A DNA stretch of 64,000 nt from Rhodococcus sp. 06-462-5 (GTDB lineage: Bacteria > Actinomycetota > Actinomycetes > Mycobacteriales > Mycobacteriaceae). Every line of letters starts with the position of its first letter. Position 1 is the first letter of the stretch. The DNA is taken from assembly GCF_002258315.1 (NCBI RefSeq), contig NZ_NOYD01000015.1, positions 32,962 to 96,961 of the forward strand, written 5' to 3'. Made by a program: the position numbers and the translations under genes. Below, piece by piece: positions 1 through 8,837 of the stretch. Below the pieces are notes generated by a model. The model saw only the letters and a list, made by a program, of their open reading frames with translations, made no database searches and had not been told where the DNA came from.

Positions 1-1407
1 GCGAAACTGACCGAGGCGCAACTGCCGTTCCTGACGATCAATGCGGATTTCTACAAGCAGGAGCGCCCACCGCGGCCCATTCTGGCCCCGGTCACCCCGG
101 CAGCCTCGGTCTCGAGGGATCGTCAGCCGCTTCGAGTCGCAATCGTCGGCTCGGGCCCGTCCGCCATGTATGCCGCGGACGAACTGCTCACCCAGCCGGG
201 CGTGAGGGTCGATGTCTACGATCGACTTCCGCAACCTCACGGCCTCGCTCGACTCGGCGTCGCACCCGATCACCAGAAGACGCGTCAGGTGTCCCGATTG
301 TTCGAAACCATCTCCGCGCAGGAGGGATTTACCTACCACCTCGGAGTCGAGGTCGGCAAGGACGTCACCCACGACGAGTTGATGGACACCCACCACGCCG
401 TGATCTACGCAGTCGGTGCATCATCGGATCGCGAGCTCCGCATTCCGGGAGCCGAATTGCCCGGTCGCAGTTCGGCAACCGACTTCGTCGCCTGGTACAA
501 CGGCCACCCCGATCACGCGCACCGCACGTTCGACCTCTCGCACGAACGCGCCGTCATCGTCGGTAACGGCAACGTCGCACTCGACGTCGCCCGTATTCTG
601 ACGATGAATCCGGATGCCCTCGCCCAGACAGACATCGCACCGTACGCGTTGGACGCCCTGCGCCACAGCGCAGTCCGTGAAGTGGTCATCGTCGGCCGAC
701 GCGGTGTGGCACAGTCCGCCTTCACCGTGCCCGAGTTCGCCGGATTGCTGACCGTCCCCGATATCGACCTGGCCATCGACCGCAGCGAACTCGCACTCGA
801 TCCGGTCACCGTCCGACTCGCCGCGACCGACGACCTACCCCACGCCGTGGCACAGAAATTGCAACTGCTTCGCCACGTCGACGAATCCCCCGAACACAGC
901 GACGGTCGCAAGCGAATCACTCTGCGCTACCTTCTCTCCCCCACCAGGATCCTCGGTACCGATCGCGTGACGGGTATCGAGTTCGACCGAATGGGCCTCT
1001 CCGCGGACGGCGACGACGTGGTTCGCAGCACGCCGACCGGTGACGTGGACAGCATCGAGGCCGGACTCGTCCTCACCTCCATCGGCTACCGCGGTGTCGC
1101 GCTCCCCGGGGTTCCGTTCGACGACCGAGCCGGCATCATTCCCAACACCGGCGGCCGCGTGTTGCAGGAATCCGGTGGGCAGACGTCGGTCGGCAGCTAC
1201 GTCACCGGTTGGATCAAGCGCGGTCCTTCGGGATTCATCGGCACCAACAAATCCTGTGCCCAGGAAACCGTCGGCCATCTGGTCGACGACTTCAACGCCG
1301 GTCGCCTGACGGATCCGATCGAGCTGCCCGACACCTGGCCTGCCGGGGCGAACCGGGGCACGCTACGACGCTCGAAAGACAGGCTGCTGGCCCTGCGCCG
1401 CTCCTGA
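1..1407 (+). CDS. fprB: Ferredoxin-NADP reductase, FprB type (5' end outside window)
   Basis: Transfers electrons between NADPH and ferredoxin through FAD. The frame is open from base 1, so the start and the N-terminal part lie upstream. The visible part begins with a linker (LPFLTINADFY) that in FprB proteins follows an N-terminal two-[4Fe-4S] ferredoxin domain. The FAD-binding Rossmann motif follows (VAIVGSGPSAMYAADELL), then a PHGLARLGVAPDHQ stretch, a second nucleotide-binding motif (VIVGNGNVALDVARIL), and the C-terminal GWIKRGPSGFIGTNKSCAQET block that is conserved in the adrenodoxin-reductase/FprA-FprB family. The visible 468 residues match mycobacterial FprB along the length, but the C-terminus looks shorter than in the M. 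tuberculosis protein. An internal ATG at base 166 falls inside the FAD motif and cannot be the real start. The presence of the ferredoxin domain upstream is inferred. Confidence 0.9.
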   Translation, partial: AKLTEAQLPFLTINADFYKQERPPRPILAPVTPAASVSRDRQPLRVAIVGSGPSAMYAADELLTQPGVRVDVYDRLPQPHGLARLGVAPDHQKTRQVSRLFETISAQEGFTYHLGVEVGKDVTHDELMDTHHAVIYAVGASSDRELRIPGAELPGRSSATDFVAWYNGHPDHAHRTFDLSHERAVIVGNGNVALDVARILTMNPDALAQTDIAPYALDALRHSAVREVVIVGRRGVAQSAFTVPEFAGLLTVPDIDLAIDRSELALDPVTVRLAATDDLPHAVAQKLQLLRHVDESPEHSDGRKRITLRYLLSPTRILGTDRVTGIEFDRMGLSADGDDVVRSTPTGDVDSIEAGLVLTSIGYRGVALPGVPFDDRAGIIPNTGGRVLQESGGQTSVGSYVTGWIKRGPSGFIGTNKSCAQETVGHLVDDFNAGRLTDPIELPDTWPAGANRGTLRRSKDRLLALRRS

Positions 1408-1591
1408 TTGCTCACCTCGGTTGGGATCAATGCGCCTTTCGGTCACTCCAACTGCAAGAAAGCCACATTCATCCGGGTGACGAAGGCCGCAGCGCGCGGG
1501 AAGCAGTGTCGAGGTTGAAGCGTCGACCATCGGGGTACACCGAGGCATCGGCCACCGATTCGCGGCGGGCCAACACCTCGAGGAGCACGAG

Positions 1592-2401
1592 ATGACGGCC
1601 CTGCGACGCATCTTCACCAGGACTGCTGTCCCAATTGTCGGTATTGCCGTGGCGTTGGTGTGCGCGGTGCCGGCCCAGGCTTTGCCGACACCCGGCGACC
1701 TCGCGGATGTCCCGGCCCGAACCTCGGTGTCGTACGAACACATCCCGACGGGGACCTTCGTGGGCAGCGCGGAGGCCAACTCGGCGCGCCCAGGACTGTC
1801 GACGGTCAAGCTCTACATGGCCGACTACGTCGTACGCTTCGGCGACGGTTCGCCGAGAGACCTCGACCTGGCCGCCAGGATGGTCCAGGTCAGCGACGAC
1901 GGTGCCGCTTCGACGCTCGACAACAAATACCCACAGGCGATTTCGGCAACCGCCGCGGAATACGGACTCACCTCTACCTCGCGGGGCGGTTTCTGGGGCA
2001 ACTCGTCCACGAGCACAGCCGACACCGTGCGATTCCTGGCGGCGAAGAAGCGCACCGATCCCGCCAGCCCCGTCCTCGCATGGATGAACACTGCGGCTCC
2101 TGTGGCGCGCGATGGAATGGTTCAGGACTGGGGCACCGAGCAGTTGCCCGGCGTGACCGGGACCAAGTGGGGATGGGCCGACGACCGATCGAGTGTGGTC
2201 GCGTCCGCGTCGATCGGCGATGACTTCGTCATTGCATCCAATACATACGGACCGACCCGATCCAACACCGACGACGTCATGGCGGGCCTCGGCGGCATCG
2301 AATTGACGGCACCGCCCGCCGCCGCTCCTGTTCCGAACCTTCCCGTGATACCCGGCCTGCCGTCGGTCGAGGAACTACTGCAGATGCTCGCTCCTCGCTG
2401 A
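1592..2401 (+). CDS. Secreted serine-hydrolase / beta-lactamase-fold protein
   Basis: 269 residues starting at an ATG with AGGAG six bases upstream. Residues 1-30 form a signal peptide (basic start, hydrophobic core, AQALP cleavage region). The mature part has an S-T-V-K tetrad at about residues 70-73 that fits the SxxK nucleophile motif of penicillin-binding and class A beta-lactamase folds, an SDDGAAS segment that could supply the SxN-like loop, and GTKWG near residue 190 in the place of the KTG motif. The tail is proline-rich and ends in a short helix. Similar small exported proteins are common in mycolate actinobacteria and mostly lack a known substrate. The fold call is moderately secure. 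Whether it hydrolyses beta-lactams or is catalytically active at all cannot be told from sequence. Confidence 0.65.
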   Translation: MTALRRIFTRTAVPIVGIAVALVCAVPAQALPTPGDLADVPARTSVSYEHIPTGTFVGSAEANSARPGLSTVKLYMADYVVRFGDGSPRDLDLAARMVQVSDDGAASTLDNKYPQAISATAAEYGLTSTSRGGFWGNSSTSTADTVRFLAAKKRTDPASPVLAWMNTAAPVARDGMVQDWGTEQLPGVTGTKWGWADDRSSVVASASIGDDFVIASNTYGPTRSNTDDVMAGLGGIELTAPPAAAPVPNLPVIPGLPSVEELLQMLAPR

Positions 2402-2491
2402 CACGTTCGAATAGTTTGTCGGACCCCTCCCTTACTCTGCGTCTCACCGAACAGTTCGGGGACCACACCGGGGGACGTGGAGGGGACGACG

Positions 2492-3808
2492 ATGAGTCGT
2501 ATCGATCTGGACAGTTTTCAAAATTTCTATCGCACAGGTCAAATCTGGCCGGACGCAGATCCGGTTCACCTCGTCGAGATGGGCCTCGACTACGCCACCA
2601 GAGGGTCGGGGTGGAAGGCGTACATTCGACTGGTCGCTGACCGCCTCGCGAAGTTCGACAGCTCGACCGAAGTCGACCCCGCGTACGCCGTATCCGCACG
2701 GATACTCGATCACGCTATCGACAGGTTATTCGAGATCGGTTGGCAGCCGGCCGAACTCGCGCACGCTACGCGAAAGATGGTTGGGGGCGCTGCCGGGATG
2801 CTTTTGGTGGAGGCGATCGCAACGCATACGGGCCGTTTCTCGGCCCTCACCATGGCACCCGATTCCTGGCGAGAGCAACTGATCGACCTGAAAGTCGATC
2901 CCACCGCAGGCATGACCGTCGAAAGACTTCGATGGTGGTGTTCGCGGCCACGGGTCTCTGCGTCCGACGCCTGGAACACGGTGTTGATCGTCCTCGGCCA
3001 TACGACCTCACTGGGTTCACTCGACAAGCTCGTTCCCATTCCATCACAGTGGTCGTCGGTTCGATCCTCGCCGACGTCGTCGCCGATCGGACGGATCGGC
3101 GTCTCGGATCCCAAGATGTTGGCCAAGATCCGGGGGTTACTGGCAAAGGCGGAGTCCACCCAGTTTCCTGCCGAGGCCGAGGCCTTCTCGGCGAAGGCTC
3201 AAGATCTCATGACCCGTTTTGCCATCGACCATGCACTGCTCGAGGCCGACAACCCGCGGGGGTTGATCGGCGACGTGACCACTCGCCGCATCATGGTCGA
3301 CAGTCCTTACTCCGACGCCAAGTCACTTCTCCTGCACAGTGTTTGCGAAGCAAATGGTGCCCGAACTCTATGGTACAAGCGATTCGCACTGGTCAACATC
3401 GTCGGGCTCCCAGTCGATCTGGATTTGTGCGAACTGCTGTACACATCGCTACTGGTCCAATCGTCTCGTGCACTCGACGAACTCGCGGAGTCACCGCAAG
3501 CCCGAGGTCGCAGCTTCAGGAAATCATTCCTGATCGCGTACGCCCACCGTATCGGCCAGCGCCTGCTGGAAGCTCGGGAGCGGGCTACAACGGCCGCGTC
3601 GGAGCAACACGGCAGTGCCTTGGTACCGATCTTGGCCGAGCGGAGCCATGCCGTGAACAAGGCGTTCACGGCCATGTATCCGTCGACAACAGAAGTACGT
3701 ATCGAGGCGAGGGATCATGCGGGACGACGTGCCGGCCGCGCTGCCGCCGAACGCGCCGACCTTACCGGTGGGCGCGAACGTATCGACAAATCCGATCTGG
3801 CCTCGTAG
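2492..3808 (+). CDS. DUF2786 domain protein
   Basis: 438 residues. An in-frame GTG lies at 2477, but the GGAGGGG just upstream of ATG 2492 fits ribosome binding, so the ATG is chosen. The middle of the protein carries the DUF2786 signature: KMLAKIRGLLAKAESTQFPAEAEAF followed by AQDLMTRFAIDHALL (about residues 205-245). The N-terminal 150 residues are helical and unlike anything I recognise. The C-terminus is Arg/Ala-rich (HAGRRAGRAAAERADL), as usual in this family. No enzymatic motif is visible and the role of DUF2786 is unknown. It precedes the acyl-CoA ligase by only 20 bases, so the two may share a transcript, but no functional link is apparent. Confidence 0.75.
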   Translation: MSRIDLDSFQNFYRTGQIWPDADPVHLVEMGLDYATRGSGWKAYIRLVADRLAKFDSSTEVDPAYAVSARILDHAIDRLFEIGWQPAELAHATRKMVGGAAGMLLVEAIATHTGRFSALTMAPDSWREQLIDLKVDPTAGMTVERLRWWCSRPRVSASDAWNTVLIVLGHTTSLGSLDKLVPIPSQWSSVRSSPTSSPIGRIGVSDPKMLAKIRGLLAKAESTQFPAEAEAFSAKAQDLMTRFAIDHALLEADNPRGLIGDVTTRRIMVDSPYSDAKSLLLHSVCEANGARTLWYKRFALVNIVGLPVDLDLCELLYTSLLVQSSRALDELAESPQARGRSFRKSFLIAYAHRIGQRLLEARERATTAASEQHGSALVPILAERSHAVNKAFTAMYPSTTEVRIEARDHAGRRAGRAAAERADLTGGRERIDKSDLAS

Positions 3809-3828
3809 TGCGCGCTACATTGGCTGAC

Positions 3829-5445
3829 ATGACAGGTCTGGATACTCCGCTGACGCCCCTTCGCTTTCTCGAACGCGCAGCGGAGGTCCACCCCCACAAG
3901 ACCGCCGTGGTGGACGGGCCGAGGACATTCACCTACGAGCAGTTCGCCCAAGACGTCACCCGGCTCGCGCACGCCCTGCGCGCGTCGGGTGTCGGCCACG
4001 GAGATCGAGTGGCCTACATCGCGTCCAACTCTGCCGAGCTGCTGTTCGCTCACTACGCGGTTCCACTGGCCGGTGCCGTTCTGGTCGCGATCAACACCAG
4101 ACTGTCGCCCGCCGAGGTTCGCTACATCTGTGATCACTCCGGTTCGGTTCTGCTGGTGGGTGATTCGGAGCTGCTGACCGGACTCGGAACGGATCCGATC
4201 GCCGACTCGGTCCGTGAGATCGTCGAGACACCCGGCGTCGACGGCACATACGCCAAGCTGCCGCACACCACTCGATACGACGCTTTCCTCGAGCGAGGCT
4301 CCGACGATTCGCTCGAGTGGGAGGTCGACGACGAGACCTCGACCATCACGATCAACTACACCTCGGGCACCACCGGTCGGCCCAAGGGCGTGATGTACAC
4401 CCACCGCGGTGCCTACCTCAATTCGCTGGGAGAACTGCACCACCAGGGGTTCGGTATCGACACCCGCTATCTGTGGACACTGCCCATGTTCCACTGCAAC
4501 GGATGGTGCACAACGTGGGCGGTCACGGCCGCGTCGGGCACGCACGTCTGTCTCCGCGGTGTCCGCGGCGATGCGATCTGGTCGGCCATCGACAACGGCG
4601 TCGACCACCTCGCCGGTGCGCCCACCGTGCTGACCACTCTTGCCACTGCAGCGCAGGCACATTCGCTGGATCGCCCCCTGACCATCGTCACGGCCGGTGC
4701 TCCCCCGAGCCCGACGATCATCGGCAAGATCCGCGCGTTGGGCGCAACGCTCGTGCACGTCTACGGACTCACCGAGACCTACGGGCCGTACTCGGTGTGC
4801 GAGGCGAAGCAGGAATGGCTCGAACTGGACGGCGACGAGCAGGCGCGACGCTTGGCTCGGCAGGGAGTCGGCATGCTCACGGCCGACCGTTTGCGAGTAG
4901 TACGCGACAAAGCTGGTGTCGGCGGAACGCTGATCGACGTCGAACCCGACGGCGTGGAAATGGGTGAGATCGTCATGCGCGGCAACAACGTCATGAAGGG
5001 GTATTACAACGACACCGCCGGCACGACAAAGGCTTTCGCCGGCGGCTGGTTCCATTCCGGCGACCTCGGGGTGATGCATCCCGACGGCTACGTTCAGTTA
5101 CTCGATCGAGCCAAGGATGTCGTCATATCCGGCGGCGAGAACATTTCGACGATCGAGGTGGAACAGGCGCTGGCCAGCCACCCCGCCGTCGCCGACGTCG
5201 CAGTGATCGGGGTACCCGACGACAAGTGGGGAGAGCGACCGAAGGCATTCGTGGTGTTGGCACCGGGCGCGGACGCCTCCGAGGCCGACCTCGTGGCACA
5301 CGTGAAATCTGCTATCGCGTCGTACAAGGCCCCGCGCAACGTCGAATTCATCGTCGAGCTGCCGAAGACATCGACCGGCAAGATCAGGAAGAAGGAGCTG
5401 CGCGACGCCGAGTGGGGCACGTCCGCGTCGAAGATCAACGGGTAG
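3829..5445 (+). CDS. Acyl-CoA synthetase (AMP-dependent ligase)
   Basis: Activates a carboxylic acid to an acyl-adenylate and then the CoA thioester. 538 residues from ATG 3829. The ATP-grasping P-loop YTSGTTGRPKGVMYTH lies near residue 177, the A5-type motif YGLTETYGP near 305, the GWFHSGDLGVMHPDGYVQLLDRAKD hinge block near 405-430, and the catalytic lysine in STGKIRKKEL near 517. The sequence between P-loop and hinge (LWTLPMFHCNGWCTTW) is typical of the medium/long-chain or aromatic acyl-CoA ligases of actinobacteria. The open frame continues far upstream of 3829 through the DUF2786 gene, but that part is out-of-frame shadow. It converges on the ABC-F gene with nine bases between stops. The substrate is not predictable. 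Confidence 0.88.
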   Translation: MTGLDTPLTPLRFLERAAEVHPHKTAVVDGPRTFTYEQFAQDVTRLAHALRASGVGHGDRVAYIASNSAELLFAHYAVPLAGAVLVAINTRLSPAEVRYICDHSGSVLLVGDSELLTGLGTDPIADSVREIVETPGVDGTYAKLPHTTRYDAFLERGSDDSLEWEVDDETSTITINYTSGTTGRPKGVMYTHRGAYLNSLGELHHQGFGIDTRYLWTLPMFHCNGWCTTWAVTAASGTHVCLRGVRGDAIWSAIDNGVDHLAGAPTVLTTLATAAQAHSLDRPLTIVTAGAPPSPTIIGKIRALGATLVHVYGLTETYGPYSVCEAKQEWLELDGDEQARRLARQGVGMLTADRLRVVRDKAGVGGTLIDVEPDGVEMGEIVMRGNNVMKGYYNDTAGTTKAFAGGWFHSGDLGVMHPDGYVQLLDRAKDVVISGGENISTIEVEQALASHPAVADVAVIGVPDDKWGERPKAFVVLAPGADASEADLVAHVKSAIASYKAPRNVEFIVELPKTSTGKIRKKELRDAEWGTSASKING

Positions 5446-5454
5446 CCCGCGGCG

Positions 5455-7050
5455 TTACGCCATCTGCACACCGGCGATCTCGGTGACGCCGCCCTTGCCG
5501 TCGAATGACAGTTGCCTGAACGCGACTTTCTCGACGAAGAACCTGTCGTGGCTCACCAGGATCACCGCGCCGGGGAATGCCATCAGGGCACGTTCGAGAA
5601 CCTGGGTGCTCTGTAGGTCGAGGTGGTTGGTGGGCTCGTCGAGAACAATGACCCCTGCGCCGAACAGCAGGCACTGAGCCAGAGCCACTCGCGCCTTCTG
5701 TCCACCGGACAGAACGCCGATCTTCGATTTGAGGTCCATCTCGGAGAACTGCAGCAAAGTCAGAAAGCGGTGGACTTCCTTCTTCGTCGCCGTCAGTGCG
5801 AGGCTGCCCGGCATCGCATTGACCGAATGTGACACGGTGTCGTCGAGATCGAGATCGGCCAGCACCTGGTTGTAGTAGATGAACGACGGTGCCTTGGTCT
5901 TCCATTTGATCTTGCCGCTGTCCGGTTCCTCGGCACCGACGAGGATGTCGACGAGGGTCGTCTTGCCGCATCCGTTCGGTCCGGTGATGGCGATACGGTC
6001 GCCGCGATGCACGGTGAACGAGATGTTCTCGAAAAGTCGTTGCTCGCCATAGCTTTTGGAGATGCCCGTGATCTCGGCCAGGTTGTCGTGGACGTGCAGT
6101 CCGCCGTAGATCGCAGTGACCACCGTATCGACCGGACGCGGACTCTTGCTCTTCTTGATGTTCGCGAGCCGACGCTTGAGCACCCCGCTGGGGTTCTTCA
6201 CCGCTTCCTTGCGATCGCTGATCGCTTCCTGCTCGTATGCCAGCAGCTGTTGCTCGTTGCTGAACTCGCGTTCGAGGTTCTTGAGTCGAAACTGTTTCTG
6301 CTGAACGTATTCCGAGTAGCTACCGTCGTACGTCTGGAGGTGATGGTTCTCGATCTCGACGATGCTGGTGACGACCTGCTCCAGGAAGGCGCGGTCGTGC
6401 GAGACGACCAGAAGCGCACCGCGGAAGACGCGCAGCCAACGTTCGAGCCAGGCGATTCCGGCCACGTCGAGGAAGTTGGTCGGCTCGTCGAGGAGCAGAA
6501 CGTCGGGCGCTTCGATCAGAATTTTGGCCAGAGCCGCGCGGTTGCGCCAGCCCCCGGACAGTCGATCGACGGGCAGTTCACGCCGCTCCGTGTTGAAGCC
6601 GAGCATGGACAGCACCGTGTCGATCTGTTGGTGATAGGTCCAGCCGCCGCTGTTCTCCATGGCGTCGAGCAGTTCGGCTTGGCGATCGACGAGCTTGTAC
6701 ATCTGCTTCTCGTCGAGATCGCCCCCGAGTGCGGCCTCGACCTCGGCCAATTCGACCTCGATCGCGTGAACAGCGACGAAAAGAGATTCGAGCTCCGCCT
6801 GGATGCTGCGATCGCCGTCGAGTTCCGAGAACTGCGAGAAGTACCCGATCCGGGCACCCTCGGTGACATCGACCGTTCCAGTATCGGGTGTCTCACGTCC
6901 GAGCAGAAGCTGCAGCAGAGTGGTCTTGCCCGTCCCGTTGCGCCCGATCAGACCGATGCGATCGCCGTCGGCGAGACGGAAGAACACCTCGCGCAACATC
7001 ACCTTCTGGTCGTATCCCTTGGCAACGTCGTTCAAGCGAATCCAGCTCAA
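5455..7050 (-). CDS. ABC-F family ATPase
   Basis: Soluble twin-ATPase protein without membrane segments, the class that binds ribosomes (translation factors or antibiotic-resistance proteins). 531 residues. First Walker A GRNGTGKTT near residues 37-45, first signature LSGGWRNRAALAK with Walker B VLLLDEPTNFLD near 165-195. An interdomain linker rich in Lys, Arg and Gln runs from about 240 to 310 (the P-site-tRNA interaction motif region). The second Walker A is GPNGCGKTT near 370, and the second signature LSGGQKARVALAQCLL is followed by VIVLDEPTNHLD. Length and linker resemble the housekeeping actinobacterial ABC-F proteins more than dedicated resistance factors. That distinction is a judgement from sequence style. 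Confidence 0.88.
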   Translation of the reverse strand: MSWIRLNDVAKGYDQKVMLREVFFRLADGDRIGLIGRNGTGKTTLLQLLLGRETPDTGTVDVTEGARIGYFSQFSELDGDRSIQAELESLFVAVHAIEVELAEVEAALGGDLDEKQMYKLVDRQAELLDAMENSGGWTYHQQIDTVLSMLGFNTERRELPVDRLSGGWRNRAALAKILIEAPDVLLLDEPTNFLDVAGIAWLERWLRVFRGALLVVSHDRAFLEQVVTSIVEIENHHLQTYDGSYSEYVQQKQFRLKNLEREFSNEQQLLAYEQEAISDRKEAVKNPSGVLKRRLANIKKSKSPRPVDTVVTAIYGGLHVHDNLAEITGISKSYGEQRLFENISFTVHRGDRIAITGPNGCGKTTLVDILVGAEEPDSGKIKWKTKAPSFIYYNQVLADLDLDDTVSHSVNAMPGSLALTATKKEVHRFLTLLQFSEMDLKSKIGVLSGGQKARVALAQCLLFGAGVIVLDEPTNHLDLQSTQVLERALMAFPGAVILVSHDRFFVEKVAFRQLSFDGKGGVTEIAGVQMA

Positions 7051-7142
7051 GCGTCCACTTCTCCTGAATACACGGGTCCGCTGAGTCGTCGAACCGGGGC
7101 TCGCTCACTCTAGCCGCGTGCGGCACCGTTCAATTCTGCTGC

Positions 7143-7838
7143 TCACGTGGACTCCCACAACCACAGGTAGTAAGCGAGGCGCTCACGGTCGAGGTCGATG
7201 CCGTACGCGTCCAAGAAGGCCGCACAGTAGTTGCGTCCGAAGTTGTACTCGGTGCTCCAGATGGCCGGTGCCAGGTCCGCCCAACGATCGGCGACGCCCA
7301 TCGTGCCCATGTCGACGTGCGCTGCCCAGGATCCGTCGTCGGCGATCAGAGTGTTCGGCATGCAGGCGTCGCCATGGCAGACGACGAGCCTGTCGATCGA
7401 CGGAGGATCGACAGTCAACCCGCGATCGCCGACGCGGGCACGCACAGACCAATCGAACGGGCATTGCGCGACGGGGACTGCATCGTGAAAGGCCCGAAGA
7501 CCGGTCGCCGCCGCACGGACCGCACGTGCCGGATCTGCGAACCAGCGATCTGCTACCGCGCTCTCCCACGGCAGGGCCTCGGTCACCATCCAGGAACCCG
7601 AACCGTCAGAACCGCGCTCGAGAACCTTCGGCACCGGGCTGTACCGAATCACCCACTTCAGGCGTCGTGCCTCCGCCTCCAGATCTATCGCGGTTTCGGC
7701 CGGCGTCCACTTGACGTACCGCTCTTCTCCGAGGCGAAACGTCAACCCGCCCAGCTCATTCGACCACACCGGCTCAATATCCTCGGAATTCGCCAACTCT
7801 CGCACCACGGTCGGGATGGGGACGTCGCCGTCGGGCAC
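7143..7838 (-). CDS. APH-fold phosphotransferase
   Basis: Kinase-fold protein of the aminoglycoside 3'-phosphotransferase type. The catalytic loop VCHGDACMPNTL (Brenner motif HGDxxxxN) and a metal-binding D in AHVDMGTMGVADRWADLA follow the normal order. The N-lobe has a short beta region and a lysine in ERYVKWTP that would contact ATP. The start is uncertain: GTG 7838 lies just past the stop of the upstream SanA-like gene (7841), which fits a translationally coupled pair, and gives 231 residues; in-frame alternatives are TTG 7844 and codons inside the neighbour. Aminoglycoside-type resistance (APH(3')) is possible, but chromosomal actinobacterial homologues usually have unknown substrates, so I give no resistance name. 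Confidence 0.75.
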   Translation of the reverse strand: MPDGDVPIPTVVRELANSEDIEPVWSNELGGLTFRLGEERYVKWTPAETAIDLEAEARRLKWVIRYSPVPKVLERGSDGSGSWMVTEALPWESAVADRWFADPARAVRAAATGLRAFHDAVPVAQCPFDWSVRARVGDRGLTVDPPSIDRLVVCHGDACMPNTLIADDGSWAAHVDMGTMGVADRWADLAPAIWSTEYNFGRNYCAAFLDAYGIDLDRERLAYYLWLWEST

Positions 7839-7840
7839 AC

Positions 7841-8518
7841 TCAACGGTTCGTGACATTCGCCAGAGAATCGACGGGCGGCGACACCACCACGGGATCGCG
7901 ACCCGACCACAGGTCCAGTACCGCCTTGGGGCGCGCCAGCAACTCTCGCGCGTAGTTACGCACCACCGCAAGGGTATTGCAGTCGATGCACTCCGCCGTC
8001 ACTCCGTCGACGTCCAAATCCATGTCCTCACACAACGCCACGGCACGCGACACATGGAGGGGCTGGCTGATGATCAGCCCGCGTTCGACCCCAAAGGTTT
8101 CCTTCGCCCGTGCGCAGGTGTCGTAGGTGTCGATGCCGTGATCGTCGCCGATGATCACGCTGGGGTCGATTCCATGCTCGACCAAATAGTCGGTCATCGC
8201 TTGAATCTCGTTGCCGGATTTGCCGTCCGCGTCACCGGAGACCAGGATTGCCTTGATCTTCCCCGCCGCCATCAAAGCAATCGCAGCATCGAGACGTCCG
8301 GAGAGAAACCGCATCGGCTTGCCGTCGCGCACCTGCGCACCGAGGACGATGGCCACCGGCGCGTCCGGCGCATCATCGACGTCGTAGACCTTTCCCGCCG
8401 TCGCGTACGCCACCCAACCGGCTGATGCCAGAACGACGGCAACCAGGGCGGCGACCACCGCACAGAAGGCACGAACGATTCGTCCGGCCAATCCTCGGGG
8501 CTTCGATTCGGTACTCAT
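7841..8518 (-). CDS. SanA/YdcF-like (DUF218) membrane-anchored protein
   Basis: 225 residues. One N-terminal membrane helix (about residues 14-36, AFCAVVAALVAVVLASAGWVAY) is followed by a DUF218 domain. Diagnostic elements are IVLGAQVRDGKPMRFLSGRLDAAIALMAAGKIKAILVSGD, then DHGIDTYDTCARAKE and IISQPLHVSRAVALCEDM, the same order as in SanA of enterobacteria, which affects envelope permeability to vancomycin. The real biochemical activity of this family is not settled. The APH-fold gene follows within three bases, so the pair is probably co-transcribed. Confidence 0.85.
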   Translation of the reverse strand: MSTESKPRGLAGRIVRAFCAVVAALVAVVLASAGWVAYATAGKVYDVDDAPDAPVAIVLGAQVRDGKPMRFLSGRLDAAIALMAAGKIKAILVSGDADGKSGNEIQAMTDYLVEHGIDPSVIIGDDHGIDTYDTCARAKETFGVERGLIISQPLHVSRAVALCEDMDLDVDGVTAECIDCNTLAVVRNYARELLARPKAVLDLWSGRDPVVVSPPVDSLANVTNR

Positions 8519-8837
8519 GATCTCGTTTCGTCGGCGGGAAGAAACCTCAAGCTAACTCACGAATACGGCGTCCGAGCATCGCCGAGGCGCACCCATACCG
8601 ATTTCCACAGTGAACCCTCAGAGCCCGCCCCTGCTCGATCGCGCAGTTCGCAGGCGGAGTACCGTTCGATCAGTGAATCCGCTGCTGACCTCTCGACGGT
8701 ATGTCGACCTGCGTCTGCAAGCCAGCGCTACCTGTTGACGGTCCTCTAGACCGCATCCCCTCCGATCGGCCCATCGGCCGACGAGCACTTCTGTCGCCCA
8801 TCCCTGGCGACACCTCTCCTTTTCGAAAGGCATATCC
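8519..8837. promoter_or_regulatory. Divergent promoter region between SanA-like gene and symporter
   Basis: 319 bases without a gene. The right half, upstream of the symporter ATG, is C-rich and holds two small dyads: GTCGCC-N7-GGCGAC at 8797-8815 (approximate) and CGGCCN3CGGCCG-like symmetry just before it. CTCTCCTTTTCGAAAGGC at about 8814-8831 contains an AAAGG that can serve as ribosome-binding site for ATG 8838. I see no recognised riboswitch. A promoter for each direction must be here, but I cannot place the boxes with confidence. Confidence 0.35.

Noticed and set aside
2740..3828. N-terminal extension of the acyl-CoA ligase to 901 residues
   Set aside because: The extra part is the DUF2786 gene read in the wrong frame; homology starts just after ATG 3829.
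3715..5079. Long minus-strand open frame antisense to the acyl-CoA ligase
   Set aside because: Arises from GC-rich codon bias opposite a clearly coding gene; composition is Arg/Val/Asp-rich without any motif or ribosome-binding site.
7143..7838. Aminoglycoside resistance gene
   Set aside because: The APH fold is clear, but substrate is not; many chromosomal actinobacterial homologues do not confer resistance.
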